Below are positions 37,888 through 46,138 of a stretch of 64,000 bases of DNA, in pieces. Within the stretch, counting starts at the first letter, position 1; every line of letters starts with the position of its first letter. The stretch is from the NCBI RefSeq assembly GCF_900290235.1, contig NZ_OLMK01000066.1:1-64000 (forward strand), written 5' to 3'. A program made the position numbers and the translations under genes. The stretch is from Streptomyces sp. MA5143a. Its GTDB lineage: Bacteria; Actinomycetota; Actinomycetes; Streptomycetales; Streptomycetaceae. The notes under the pieces are model-generated. The model ran no database searches. It was not told the DNA's origin and worked only from the letters and a program-made list of their open reading frames with translations.

Positions 37888-37993
37888 ATCCTTGCGTCGC
37901 CACCCACCGCTGAACGCCCCCTTTCCCTGCACCCTGTGCATCCGCTCAGACACCCAGCGTAACTCCGGGCCCCTTTGCGCGGTTGCTGCTGAC

Positions 37994-38710
37994 ATGGCCA
38001 TCGTCCCCCTTCCTCGCCGACCGCTCGACCCGAGCGACATCTCGGGCGACGTCTCGGGCGACATCCGGTGCGACATCCGGTGCGATACGCCGGGCGACAG
38101 CCCGTGCGACGCCCCGGGCGACGCCCCGGGCGACCTCCCGTCCGAGGCGGTACGGCTGTGGTACGAGAACGATCTCGGCTGGGCGACCGTGCCCGGGACG
38201 CCCGTACACCTCATTACGGGGCTGCGCTTCGATGTGCTCGACGTGCCGGCGGAGGCGGGGTTCGCGGCGCTGCGGCACCTGGGCCCGATTCCCGGGCCGG
38301 GCTCGCCGGTGGCGCTGCGCGACGGGCGGATGTGGCTGCTGGTCGCGGCGGGCGGCGCCGAGGAGGTGCCGGGGCTGCTGGAGTGGCTGGACTGGGGCGG
38401 CCTCGACCTGGACCTCACAGCCGTGGGAACGGGCGGTCACATCGAGGCGCCGGCACCCGCGGGCGGGGCCACGGGGCGCGGGGGCATGCCGGAGGGCACC
38501 GGTTCACAGGGGGCCGCCGTATGGCTGCGGCCCCCCGAGCCGGGACGCGAGGTGGAAGCCTCGCTGCCGACGATGTCGGCGTTGGGGGGCGCCACGGGCA
38601 CCCCCGACCTCGTACGGGTGGTGGACACGGTGGCGACGCACTGCCACCGCGTCCGGTTGCGGCGCGCGAGCACCGGACCGTCCGAGTCTCAGCCGTTGGC
38701 CTTCTCGTAG
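37994..38710 (+). CDS. PrimPol-like (bifunctional primase/polymerase N-domain-like) protein
   Basis: The 238-residue protein begins MAIVPLPRR, then has nine tandem Asp-x-x-Gly/Cys tetrapeptides. The core runs WYENDLGWATVPGTPVHLITGLRFDVLDVPAEAGFAALRHLG, then VALRDGRMWLLVAAG and WGGLDLDLTAVGTGGHIEAPAP. The order of motifs resembles the Prim-Pol N-terminal domain (SGL-VLDVD, GG-H, GYVVAPPS), but the second catalytic Asp of DVD reads Pro here, so activity is doubtful. The gene lies between clpC and lsr2, as in other streptomycetes. Its last 22 bases overlap the 3' end of lsr2. The start is uncertain, without a clear ribosome site. Confidence 0.7.
   Translation: MAIVPLPRRPLDPSDISGDVSGDIRCDIRCDTPGDSPCDAPGDAPGDLPSEAVRLWYENDLGWATVPGTPVHLITGLRFDVLDVPAEAGFAALRHLGPIPGPGSPVALRDGRMWLLVAAGGAEEVPGLLEWLDWGGLDLDLTAVGTGGHIEAPAPAGGATGRGGMPEGTGSQGAAVWLRPPEPGREVEASLPTMSALGGATGTPDLVRVVDTVATHCHRVRLRRASTGPSESQPLAFS
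38036..38143 (+). repeat. nine 12-bp tandem units inside the PrimPol-like gene
   Basis: Nine consecutive 12-base units start with GAC or GAT (for example GACATCTCGGGC and GACGCCCCGGGC). Two adjacent pairs (38060-38083 and 38108-38131) are identical. They encode Asp-x-x-Gly/Cys repeats. This is a minisatellite likely to vary in copy number between strains. Confidence 0.85.
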
Positions 38711-39024
38711 GCCTCGCGGATGGCGGCGGGGACACGACCGCGGTCGTTGACCTCGTGGCCGTTCTCCTTCGCCCAGGCGCGGATGGCCGCGGTGTCCTGG
38801 CTGCCGCCGGAAGCCGCACGGGCCTTGCCGCGCCCTCCGGCAGCACGGCCTCCGGTACGCCGACCACCCTTGACGTAGGGGTCGAGAAGGCCGCGAAGCT
38901 TGTCCGCGTTGGCGGTCGTGAGGTCGATCTCGTATGTCTTGCCGTCCAGCGCGAACGTCACGGTCTCGTCCGCCTCGCCGCCGTCGAGGTCGTCGACAAG
39001 AAGGACCTGAACCTTCTGTGCCAC
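38689..39024 (-). CDS. lsr2: nucleoid-associated silencer Lsr2
   Basis: Lsr2 is the actinobacterial H-NS analogue that coats AT-rich DNA and silences horizontally acquired and specialised-metabolism genes. The 111-residue protein has the N-terminal dimerisation strand region (VQVLLVDDLDGGEADETVTFALDGKTYEIDL), a basic Gly/Arg linker, and a C-terminal DNA-binding domain with the AT-hook-like RGR (AKENGHEVNDRGRVPAAI). GTG 39024 has AGGA at a good distance; the longer frame starting MKGNP does not. Its 3' end overlaps the convergent PrimPol-like gene by 22 bases. Confidence 0.95.
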   Translation of the reverse strand: MAQKVQVLLVDDLDGGEADETVTFALDGKTYEIDLTTANADKLRGLLDPYVKGGRRTGGRAAGGRGKARAASGGSQDTAAIRAWAKENGHEVNDRGRVPAAIREAYEKANG

Positions 39025-39092
39025 CGGATTTCCTTTCATCGATAACTACGGGGCGGAGGACCTGCGGCGTCCGCCGCTGTTTCACGTCCCCT

Positions 39093-39121
39093 GTTATATG
39101 CAGTACTGCAGTACGTCGGAA
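39093..39121 (-). promoter_or_regulatory. lsr2 promoter with palindrome in the spacer
   Basis: On the minus strand TTCCGA (39121-39116) and TATAAC (39098-39093) are 17 bases apart. The spacer holds the perfect 12-base palindrome GTACTGCAGTAC (39103-39114). Transcription would start near 39086, about 60 bases before the GTG. The rest of the 289-base gap to argA (39125-39313) contains no gene. Confidence 0.6.
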
Positions 39122-39313
39122 AGCAAACCGCTTTTCCAGGAAAAACACAAACCCCTGGGAGAGACCGGGGAGAGGGTGAGGAGAGACCGGGGCGCCCGGG
39201 GCAGACCGAAAAGATGCGCGTTTCGGACATAGGGAACCCGGGCAAGGCGGCGGCACCGGAATAGCGCTTGAGGCTCGTTCGGAAGCCGTCAGTCCTTGCC
39301 GATCGCCCGACGA

Positions 39314-39853
39314 TCACAGATGCAGAAGCATCCGGCTGTTGCCCAAGGTGTTCGGTTTCACTCGTTCGAGACCGAGGAACTCCGCGACGCCCTCGTCATA
39401 GGAACGCAGCAGCTCCGCGTAGACATCGGTGTCGACGGGCGTCTCGCCGATCTCCACGAAGCCGTGCTTCGCGAAGAACTCGACTTCGAAGGTCAGACAG
39501 AAAACCCGGCGAACACCCAGCCAGCGAGCGGTCTCCAGCAACTTCTCCAGCAACCGGTGACCGACCCCGAGTCCCTTCGCCTCCGGGTTCACCGCGAGAG
39601 TGCGGACTTCCGCGAGGTCTTCCCACATCACGTGCAGCGCCCCGCAGCCCACGACCTCCGCGTCCGCGCCGGAGCCCCGCTCCGCCACCCAGAACTCCTG
39701 GATGTCCTCGTAAAGCGTCACCGTCGCTTTGTCGAGCAGGATGCGGCGCTGGACGTAGGAGTCGAGGAGCCGGCGTACGTGCGGGACATCGCTGGTCCGA
39801 GCCCGTCGGACGGTGAGGGCTTTAGCGGTGACTTCGGGACTCTCTGCTGGCAT
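39314..39853 (-). CDS. argA: amino-acid N-acetyltransferase (N-acetylglutamate synthase, short GNAT type)
   Basis: A 179-residue GNAT enzyme. It has the acetyl-CoA-binding motif VNPEAKGLGVGHRLLEKLLE and the family features VRRARTSDVPHVRRLLDSYV and VFCLTFEVEFFAKHGFVEIG, which match the single-domain actinobacterial ArgA (M. tuberculosis Rv2747 type). That enzyme makes N-acetylglutamate for arginine synthesis. It lacks the amino-acid-kinase domain of E. coli ArgA. The start is ATG 39853. The BlaI-type regulator lies just upstream on the same strand, 9 bases away. Confidence 0.85.
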   Translation of the reverse strand: MPAESPEVTAKALTVRRARTSDVPHVRRLLDSYVQRRILLDKATVTLYEDIQEFWVAERGSGADAEVVGCGALHVMWEDLAEVRTLAVNPEAKGLGVGHRLLEKLLETARWLGVRRVFCLTFEVEFFAKHGFVEIGETPVDTDVYAELLRSYDEGVAEFLGLERVKPNTLGNSRMLLHL

Positions 39854-39862
39854 GAGCGGACG

Positions 39863-40345
39863 CTATCGCCCGGGGTGGTCCGGGGATTGGCCGGGGGTGC
39901 CCCTTGTTTCGCCGGACGATTCGGTGGATTCGCCGCCGGTTTCGGCAGGGGTTTCGGCATCGGGGGCGGGCGGCGCGAGCGCTTCGGGACCTTGCACGAT
40001 GCGTACGGCGTCGGTGAGGGACTGCCGCTGTTCCTCGCTCATCATCCCGAAGAAGGCGACGAGAGCGGCTGCCGGGTTGTCGCTCTGCGACCAGGCCTCG
40101 TTCATGAGAGCGGCCGCGTAGGCGGCGCGGGTGGAGACCGCCTCATATCGATAGGCCCGGCCTTCCGCCTCCCGGCGCACCCAGCCCTTCTGATGGAGAT
40201 TGTCCAGAACGGTCATCACCGTCGTGTAGGCGATGGACCGTTCCTGTTGCAGATCTTCCAGGACTTCCCGAACGGTCACCGGGCGGTTCCACTTCCACAC
40301 CCGCGTCATGACCGCGTCTTCGAGTTCTCCCAATGGGCGAGGCAC
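39863..40345 (-). CDS. BlaI/MecI/CopY-family transcriptional regulator
   Basis: The 160-residue protein has an N-terminal winged helix typical of BlaI (VPRPLGELEDAVMTRVWKWNRPVTVREVLEDL, then IAYTTVMTVLDNLHQKGWVRRE) and a helical dimerisation part (DAVRIVQG). An acidic Pro/Thr-rich tail of about 45 residues is unusual. GTG 40345 starts the conserved domain. No BlaR1-type sensor is next to it, so the inducer is unknown. It is followed by argA. Confidence 0.87.
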   Translation of the reverse strand: MPRPLGELEDAVMTRVWKWNRPVTVREVLEDLQQERSIAYTTVMTVLDNLHQKGWVRREAEGRAYRYEAVSTRAAYAAALMNEAWSQSDNPAAALVAFFGMMSEEQRQSLTDAVRIVQGPEALAPPAPDAETPAETGGESTESSGETRGTPGQSPDHPGR

Positions 40346-40372
40346 AGTTCCGCACGATATCCGGAGAAGGTG

Positions 40373-40416
40373 AACAAAAAGGGCGTACGACTCGAAAAAC
40401 ACACGAGTCGTACGCC
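40373..40416 (-). terminator. intrinsic terminator with perfect 13-bp stem and U tract
   Basis: The arms GGCGTACGACTCG (40382-40394) and CGAGTCGTACGCC (40404-40416) flank a nine-base loop. On the minus strand the stem is followed by CTTTTTGTTC. It ends transcription of the small membrane protein gene before the BlaI-type gene. Confidence 0.85.
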
Positions 40417-40446
40417 GTTGAGGTGCGAGGCGTGGGGCGGTGAGCC

Positions 40447-40623
40447 TCAGCGGTCGCCGTCGGAGGCGGGGCGGGCGTGGTCCGCGCGCGCGAGCGCGGC
40501 GTCGACGGCCGCGTCCTCCTTGGCCTTGTTGGGGCCGCCCTGGGTCTTCACGATCACCCTGATCACACCGATGAACAGTGCGGCCATCACGAAGGGGGGC
40601 AGCAGCGCGGAGACGTAGTCCAT
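40447..40623 (-). CDS. small single-helix membrane protein
   Basis: A 58-residue protein beginning MDYVSALLPPFVMAALFIGVIRVIV, one membrane helix, followed by a charged cytoplasmic tail (KTQGGPNKAKEDAAVDAALARADHAR). I do not recognise a named family. The ATG at 40623 is taken because the hydrophobic helix begins there. It lies 19 bases after the upstream gene and before a strong terminator, so it is likely the last gene of that unit. Confidence 0.72.
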   Translation of the reverse strand: MDYVSALLPPFVMAALFIGVIRVIVKTQGGPNKAKEDAAVDAALARADHARPASDGDR

Positions 40624-40642
40624 GCGTCCAGGGTAGCCAGGG

Positions 40643-41359
40643 CTAGACGGCGGCCAGCTGGTGGGGCGGGTTCGCCGGCGGGGCACCGGGCTTCCGCTTG
40701 GGCGGGAACACCTCGCCCGGGGTGGGGATGGGCCGGCGGCCCGGCCGGGGCGCGTCGGGCCGGGGCACGGGGCCCGGCTTGTCGGCGGGCTGCGCGGGAC
40801 GGGCGGGCCTGGCCGGCTTCGGAGGCTGTTCGGCGGGCTCCTCGCCGGCCGCACGCGCGTGTGCCGCCCGCGCGGCCAGGCCGCCGGGCAGGGCGGTGAG
40901 CCGACCGCGCGCGCCTGCGCCGGAGCGGGAGGCCGGGACGACCACCGTCCGCACCGCGCGCCCCGCGAAACGGGCGCGCACGTCCCGCTCCGCGAGGGAG
41001 CGGCAGCGGTCCAGCAGCGCGGCCGCCGCGGGGCTGCCGCGCAGGGCGCGCAGCGCCGCGAGGTCGTCCGACTGGGGGCGGTACCCGGCGTCCAGGGCCT
41101 CCTCCAGCAGGGCCGCGTAGCCCGTGACCGTGCCGGGGAGCGCGGCGCGGTAGCGGGCGAGGTCGGCCAGCAGGAAGGCCCTCAGGCGGGCGTCCTCGCG
41201 GGTCGCCTCGTCGACGGACTCGGCGAGCCGGAGGCAGTCCTGGACGTCCTCCGCCGAAGCGGGACTGGGGTTCAGGGCGAGGGCGAGGGCACGACGGAGC
41301 ACACGCAGCTCCTCAGCGCCGAACGCCATGCCGCCGCGGGTTCCGTGGGGCGTGGGCAT
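40643..41359 (-). CDS. uncharacterised helical protein with Pro-rich tail
   Basis: The protein of about 238 residues is largely helical (residues 10-130, for example ELRVLRRALALALNPSPASAEDVQDCLRLAE), with a basic middle (RTVVVPASRSGAGARGR) and a Pro/Ala/Arg-rich C-terminus. No catalytic motif is visible; it appears to be a conserved streptomycete protein. I start at the ATG 41359; a TATCGT -10 element lies about seven bases upstream on the minus strand, suggesting a leaderless message. A second ATG at 41329 is possible. Confidence 0.65.
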   Translation of the reverse strand: MPTPHGTRGGMAFGAEELRVLRRALALALNPSPASAEDVQDCLRLAESVDEATREDARLRAFLLADLARYRAALPGTVTGYAALLEEALDAGYRPQSDDLAALRALRGSPAAAALLDRCRSLAERDVRARFAGRAVRTVVVPASRSGAGARGRLTALPGGLAARAAHARAAGEEPAEQPPKPARPARPAQPADKPGPVPRPDAPRPGRRPIPTPGEVFPPKRKPGAPPANPPHQLAAV

Positions 41360-41510
41360 GCGGCGACGATACGCGCTAATCAGACAAAAGAGGCCAGCGG
41401 GTGGCGCGTGGCGCCGGGGGACCACCCACGTGGGGGGATCCTGGACGCGGGGCGCCATCCAGCTCGGGGGCAAGGGTCCGTGGGTGGCTGCGGGCGGGTG
41501 GGGGTTGTTC

Positions 41511-41620
41511 GCGCAGTTCCCCGCGCCCCTGGAAAGCAGGGGCGCGGGGAAGTGCGCGAGGAACCACGAACCACCCGCACCCGCAACGAACCCGCGGCCC
41601 CGAGCTACAAGGCGCCCGAC
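41511..41620. repeat. dispersed palindromic intergenic repeat, copy 2
   Basis: Arms 41511-41531 and 41537-41557 pair over 21 bases with one mismatch. The right flank up to 41620 is an inverted copy, with scattered changes, of 22962-23046. It sits immediately downstream of the coaX stop codon, as copy 1 sits at the end of the oxidoreductase gene, so it may serve as a terminator. Confidence 0.8.
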
Positions 41621-41627
41621 GCCCCCC

Positions 41628-42425
41628 TCACAGGCGTGACACGTTCCGCTCGTACACCAGCCGCAGCCCGATCAGCGTCAACCACGGCTCGTGCTCGTCG
41701 ATCACCGAGGACTCGCCCAGCACCATCGGCGCCAACCCACCCGTGGCGATCACCGTCACCTCCTCGGGGTCGTCCGCCAGCTCGCGGACCATACGGCTCA
41801 CCACGCCGTCGACCTGTCCGGCGAACCCGTAGACGATGCCCGCCTGCATCGCCTCGACCGTGTTCTTGCCGATCACGCTGCGCGGCCGGGCGACCTCGAT
41901 CTTGCGGAGCTGCGCGCCCTTGACGCCGAGCGCGTCGACGGAGATCTCGATGCCGGGGGCGATGACGCCGCCGACGTACTCGCCGCGCGCGCTGACCGCG
42001 TCGAACGTCGTCGCCGTACCGAAGTCGACGACGATCGCGGGACCGCCGTACAGCTCGACCGCGGCGACCGCGTTGATGATGCGGTCGGCGCCGACCTCCT
42101 TGGGGTTGTCGGTGAGGATCGGCACGCCGGTCTTCACGCCGGGCTCGACGAGGACCGCCGGGACGTCCCCGTAGTAGCGCCGGGTCACCTCGCGCAGTTC
42201 GTGCAGCACCGAGGGGACCGTCGCGCAGATCGCGATGCCGTCGATGCCGTCGCCGAGTTCCTCGCCGAGGAGCGGGTGCATGCCCATGAGGCCCTGGAGG
42301 AGGACGGCCAGTTCGTCGGCGGTGCGGCGCGAGTCCGTGGAGATGCGCCAGTGTTCGACGATGTCCTCGCCGTCGAACAGTCCGAGGACGGTGTGGGTGT
42401 TGCCCACGTCGATCGTCAGCAGCAT
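41628..42425 (-). CDS. coaX: type III pantothenate kinase
   Basis: CoaX phosphorylates pantothenate, the first step from vitamin B5 to coenzyme A. The 265-residue protein has the ASKHA phosphate motifs MLLTIDVGNTHTVLGLFDG and IVVDFGTATTFDAVSARGEYVGGVIAPGI, plus GKNTVEAMQAGIVYGF. This enzyme class is insensitive to CoA feedback. It is the last gene of the operon, 16 bases after nadC. The start is ATG 42425. Confidence 0.96.
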   Translation of the reverse strand: MLLTIDVGNTHTVLGLFDGEDIVEHWRISTDSRRTADELAVLLQGLMGMHPLLGEELGDGIDGIAICATVPSVLHELREVTRRYYGDVPAVLVEPGVKTGVPILTDNPKEVGADRIINAVAAVELYGGPAIVVDFGTATTFDAVSARGEYVGGVIAPGIEISVDALGVKGAQLRKIEVARPRSVIGKNTVEAMQAGIVYGFAGQVDGVVSRMVRELADDPEEVTVIATGGLAPMVLGESSVIDEHEPWLTLIGLRLVYERNVSRL

Positions 42426-42441
42426 GACCGGTCCCCCGTCC

Positions 42442-43437
42442 TCACTCGGCCGCGCGCAGGTCGAGGCCGATGTCCAGGATCGGGGACGAGTGGGTCAGGG
42501 CCCCGACGGCCAGGTAGTCGACGCCGGTGTCCGCGTACGCCTTGGCGCCCGCCAGGGTGAGGCGGCCGGACGCCTCGAGCAGCGCGCGGCCGGCGACGAG
42601 GGCGACGGCCTCCTCGCACTCCGGGGGCGTGAAGTTGTCCAGGAGGATCAGGTCGGCGCCCGCGTCGACGACCTCGCGGAGCTGGTGGAGGGTGTCGACC
42701 TCGACCTCGATGGGCACCTCGGGGAACATCTCGCGGACGGCCTTGAAGGCCTGCGCGACCCCGCCGGCGGCGACCACGTGGTTGTCCTTGACGAGGGCCG
42801 CGTCGGACAGCGACATGCGGTGGTTGACGCCGCCGCCGCAGCGGACGGCGAACTTCTCCAGGGAGCGCAGCCCCGGCGTCGTCTTCCGGGTGTCGCGAAC
42901 CTTGGCCTTGGTGCCCTCCAGGGCGTCCGCCCACGCGCGCGTGGCGGTCGCGATGCCGGAGAGGCGGCACAGGAGGTTCAGGGCGCTGCGTTCGGCGGTG
43001 AGGAGGTCGCGCGTGGCGCCGGTGACGCTGAGGAGCTTCTGCCCGGCCTCCACGCGGTCGCCGTCGTCGACGTGGCGCTCGACCTCGAACTCGTCGGAGC
43101 AGGCCACCGACAGGACCGCCTCGGCGATCCTGAGGCCTGCCACGACGCCGCCCTCGCGGGCGGTGAAGTCGGCGGTGGCGCGCGCGTCCTCGGGGATCGT
43201 GGCGACGGTGGTGACGTCGACGCCGTGGTCCAGGTCCTCCTGGATGGCGACGTTGGCGATGTCCTCGACCTCGACGGGGTCGAGTCCGGCGTCGGCCAGG
43301 AGCTGGGCGAGCGCGGGGTCCAGCCCGCACTCCAGGTACTCCTCGCCCGTGAGGCCGTCGTCGGCGCCGCACGCGCAGCCGTCGCCGCAGCCACCTGCGG
43401 AGGCGAGGGGAAGTTCGGGGGTGCTCACGTCTGTCAC
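42442..43437 (-). CDS. nadC: nicotinate-nucleotide pyrophosphorylase (carboxylating)
   Basis: NadC (quinolinate phosphoribosyltransferase) makes nicotinate mononucleotide from quinolinate and PRPP. The 331-residue protein has the family motifs RDTRKTTPGLRSLEKFAVRCGGGVNHR and LSDAALVKDNHV. The N-terminus (about 1-35) carries an extra Gly/Cys-rich segment, GGCGDGCACGADDG, not part of the usual fold. I take GTG 43437, which overlaps the nadB stop by four bases; GTG 43428 is an alternative. Confidence 0.95.
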   Translation of the reverse strand: MTDVSTPELPLASAGGCGDGCACGADDGLTGEEYLECGLDPALAQLLADAGLDPVEVEDIANVAIQEDLDHGVDVTTVATIPEDARATADFTAREGGVVAGLRIAEAVLSVACSDEFEVERHVDDGDRVEAGQKLLSVTGATRDLLTAERSALNLLCRLSGIATATRAWADALEGTKAKVRDTRKTTPGLRSLEKFAVRCGGGVNHRMSLSDAALVKDNHVVAAGGVAQAFKAVREMFPEVPIEVEVDTLHQLREVVDAGADLILLDNFTPPECEEAVALVAGRALLEASGRLTLAGAKAYADTGVDYLAVGALTHSSPILDIGLDLRAAE

Positions 43438-45149
43438 TGCTCCTGGTGGTGCGGCCGGGTAGGGGGGAAGTCTGCGGTATCCGTGGTGTGCAGCGCGAGC
43501 GTGCGGTCCGGATTGAGCCGTACGACGATGTGGCGGCGCCAGTCGGTGTCGTCGCGGTCGGCGTGGTCCTCGCGCCAGTGGCAGCCGCGGGTCTCCTCGC
43601 GCAGCCGGGCGGCGGCGACCAGGACGCGGGCCACGCACAGGAGGTTGGTGGTCTCCCAGGTGTCGACGCCGGGCTCGGCCGTCTTGCCGTTCTCGGCGAG
43701 CGCGTCGCGGGCCTCCGCGTGGAGCCGGTCCAAAGCCGCGGCGGCGGTCGCCAGGGAGGCCTCGGAGCGCAGGACGCCGGCGCCCTCGGTCATGATCCGC
43801 TGGATCGCGAACCGTGTCTCCGGGGCGAGCAGCGGGTGCGCGGGCTGCTCGGCGTACGGGACGGGCTGGGGCACGCGCGCGTGGAGGCCGTTCTCGGCGT
43901 GGGCCGCGGCGATGTCGGCGACGATGCGCTCGGCGTAGACCAGGCCCTCCAGGAGGGAGTTCGAGGCGAGCCGGTTGGCGCCGTGGACGCCGGTGCAGGC
44001 GACCTCGCCGCAGGCGTACAGGCCGGGGACGGTCGTCCGGCCGTGGGAGTCGGTGCGGACGCCGCCGGAGGCGTAGTGGGCGGCCGGGGCGACCGGGATG
44101 GGCTCGGTGACGGGGTCGAGTCCGTTGGCGCGGCAGGCCGCGAGGATCGTGGGGAAGCGGTGCTCCCACATGGCGGCGCCGAAGTGCCGGGCGTCCAGGT
44201 ACATGTGCTCGGCGCCCTGCTCCTGCATCCGGCGCATGATGCCCTTGGCGACGATGTCGCGCGGAGCCAGCTCCGCCAGCTCGTGCTGTCCGAGCATGAA
44301 GCGGGTGCCGCCGGCGTCGACCAGGTGGGCGCCCTCGCCGCGCACGGCCTCGGACACCAGCGGCTGCTGGCCCTCGGCGTCCGCGCCGAGGAACAGCACG
44401 GTGGGGTGGAACTGCACGAACTCGAGGTCGGAGACCTCGGCGCCCGCGCGCAGGGCGAGGGCCACGCCGTCGCCGGTGGACACGGACGGGTTGGTGGTGG
44501 CGGAGAAGACCTGGCCCATGCCGCCGGTGGCGAGGACCACGGCGGGGGCGTGGACGGCTCCCACGCCGTCGTGCTGGCCCTCCCCCATGACGTGCAGGGT
44601 GACACCGGCGGTGCGGCCCTCGGCGTCCGTCAGGAGGTCCAGGACGAGCGCGTTCTCGACCGTACGCAGGCCGCGCGCGCGTACCGCCTCGACGAGGGCG
44701 CGGGAGATCTCCGCGCCGGTGGCGTCGCCGCCCGCGTGGGCGATGCGGCGGCGGTGGTGGCCGCCCTCGCGGGTCAGCTCCAGGCCGCCTTCCTCGGACT
44801 CGTCGAAGTGGGCGCCGGTCGCGATGAGGCGGCGCACGGCGTCGGGACCCTCGGTGACGAGGAGGCGCACGGCCTCCTCGTCGCACAGGCCGGCGCCCGC
44901 GACGAGGGTGTCGTCCAGGTGCTGTTCGGGGGTGTCGCCCTCGCCGAGGGCGGCGGCGATGCCGCCCTGGGCCCAGCGGGTGGAGCCGTCGTCGAGGCGG
45001 GCCTTGGTGACGACGACCGTGGCCAGGCCGGCGGCCTCGCAGCGCAGCGCGGCGGTGAGGCCGGCGACGCCGGAACCGACGACGACCACGTCGGCGTCGA
45101 TGGACCAGCCCGGTGCTGGGGCGTGCAGTCGTATGCCTGTGCTGCTCAC
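43434..45149 (-). CDS. nadB: L-aspartate oxidase
   Basis: This 571-residue flavoprotein oxidises aspartate to iminoaspartate for quinolinate synthesis. The FAD motif DVVVVGSGVAGLTAALRC is near the N-terminus, with DDGSTRWAQGGIAAALGEGD, GATGAEISRALV-type and HYASGGVRTDSHGRTTVPGLYACGE motifs of the fumarate-reductase/aspartate-oxidase family. The start is GTG 45149, overlapping the panC stop by four bases. nadA is not in the window. Confidence 0.96.
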   Translation of the reverse strand: MSSTGIRLHAPAPGWSIDADVVVVGSGVAGLTAALRCEAAGLATVVVTKARLDDGSTRWAQGGIAAALGEGDTPEQHLDDTLVAGAGLCDEEAVRLLVTEGPDAVRRLIATGAHFDESEEGGLELTREGGHHRRRIAHAGGDATGAEISRALVEAVRARGLRTVENALVLDLLTDAEGRTAGVTLHVMGEGQHDGVGAVHAPAVVLATGGMGQVFSATTNPSVSTGDGVALALRAGAEVSDLEFVQFHPTVLFLGADAEGQQPLVSEAVRGEGAHLVDAGGTRFMLGQHELAELAPRDIVAKGIMRRMQEQGAEHMYLDARHFGAAMWEHRFPTILAACRANGLDPVTEPIPVAPAAHYASGGVRTDSHGRTTVPGLYACGEVACTGVHGANRLASNSLLEGLVYAERIVADIAAAHAENGLHARVPQPVPYAEQPAHPLLAPETRFAIQRIMTEGAGVLRSEASLATAAAALDRLHAEARDALAENGKTAEPGVDTWETTNLLCVARVLVAAARLREETRGCHWREDHADRDDTDWRRHIVVRLNPDRTLALHTTDTADFPPTRPHHQEQ

Positions 45150-46138
45150 GAGGCGGCTCCGAAGGTCAGCGGGATGTTGTCGATCAGCCGGGTCGTCCCC
45201 ACCCGGGCCGCGACGGCGAGGACGGCTTCGCCGGTGAAGTCGTCGGGGATGTCGGTGAAGTCGGACGGGTCCACCAGGGCCAGGTAGTCCAGCTCCAGCG
45301 GTGGCTTCATGCGCAGGGCCTCGTCCAGGACCAGCCGGGCGGCGGCGCGGACGGCGGCGGGGCCGCCGGGCGCGGCCTTGGCCATGGCGTGGGCGTCGGC
45401 GGCCGCGCGGGACTCGCCGAGCGCGCTGAGGGCCTCGGCACGCGCGCGCGTGGCGGGCACTTCGCGGGCACGCGCGCGGAGCGCCTCCTGCGCGGCGTGC
45501 CGGTCCCGGCCCGCGAACAGGGCCTGGGAGAGGGCGAGGGCGGTGCGGCGTTCCTGGGCGGACAGGTAGCGGTTGCGGCTGGAGAGGGCCAGCCCGTCGG
45601 GTTCGCGGACGGTGGGGACGGCGACGACGTCCACGCCGAAGTTGAGGTCCCGGACCATACGGCGGATCAGGGCGAGCTGCTGGGCGTCCTTCTGGCCGTA
45701 GAGCGCCACGTCGGGGCGGGTGAGGTGGAGGAGCTTGGCGACGACGGTGAGCATGCCGTCGAAGTGGCCGGGGCGGGAGGAGCCCTCCAGGCGTTCGCCC
45801 ATGGGGCCGACGGTGACGCGGACCTGGGGTTCTCCGCCCGGGTAGACCTCGTCGACGGCAGGGGCGAACACGACGTCGGCGCCGGACTGTTCGGCGAGCT
45901 TGACGTCGGCGTCCAGGGTGCGCGGATAGCGGTCGAGGTCCTCGCCCGCGCCGAACTGAAGGGGGTTCACGAAGACGGTGACGACGACCTCGCCCTCGGC
46001 GCCGGCGATCTCGCGGGCGGTGCGGACCAGCGTGGCGTGGCCCTCGTGCAGGGCGCCCATGGTCATCACGACGGCGCGGCGGCCCGCACGCGTGCGTGCG
46101 TGCAGTTCGTCGGCGGTGCGCAGCACGGTGGTGGTCAT
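45146..46138 (-). CDS. panC: pantothenate synthetase
   Basis: PanC condenses pantoate and beta-alanine with ATP. The 330-residue protein has the HIGH-like motif MGALHEGHATLVR, FVNPLQFGAGEDLDRYPRTL, GHFDGMLTVVAKLL and the KMSKS-like LSSRNRYLS. A segment of roughly 30 residues rich in Ala/Arg (REVPATRARAEALSALGESR) is looser than usual. The ATG at 46138 overlaps the stop of the DUF2520 gene (ATGA). Confidence 0.96.
   Translation of the reverse strand: MTTTVLRTADELHARTRAGRRAVVMTMGALHEGHATLVRTAREIAGAEGEVVVTVFVNPLQFGAGEDLDRYPRTLDADVKLAEQSGADVVFAPAVDEVYPGGEPQVRVTVGPMGERLEGSSRPGHFDGMLTVVAKLLHLTRPDVALYGQKDAQQLALIRRMVRDLNFGVDVVAVPTVREPDGLALSSRNRYLSAQERRTALALSQALFAGRDRHAAQEALRARAREVPATRARAEALSALGESRAAADAHAMAKAAPGGPAAVRAAARLVLDEALRMKPPLELDYLALVDPSDFTDIPDDFTGEAVLAVAARVGTTRLIDNIPLTFGAAS

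Noticed and set aside
38036..38143. Non-coding regulatory repeat upstream of the PrimPol-like gene
   Set aside because: The 12-base period keeps an open frame and the repeats encode a regular tetrapeptide after a plausible ATG at 37994, so coding is the simpler reading, although a later start cannot be excluded.
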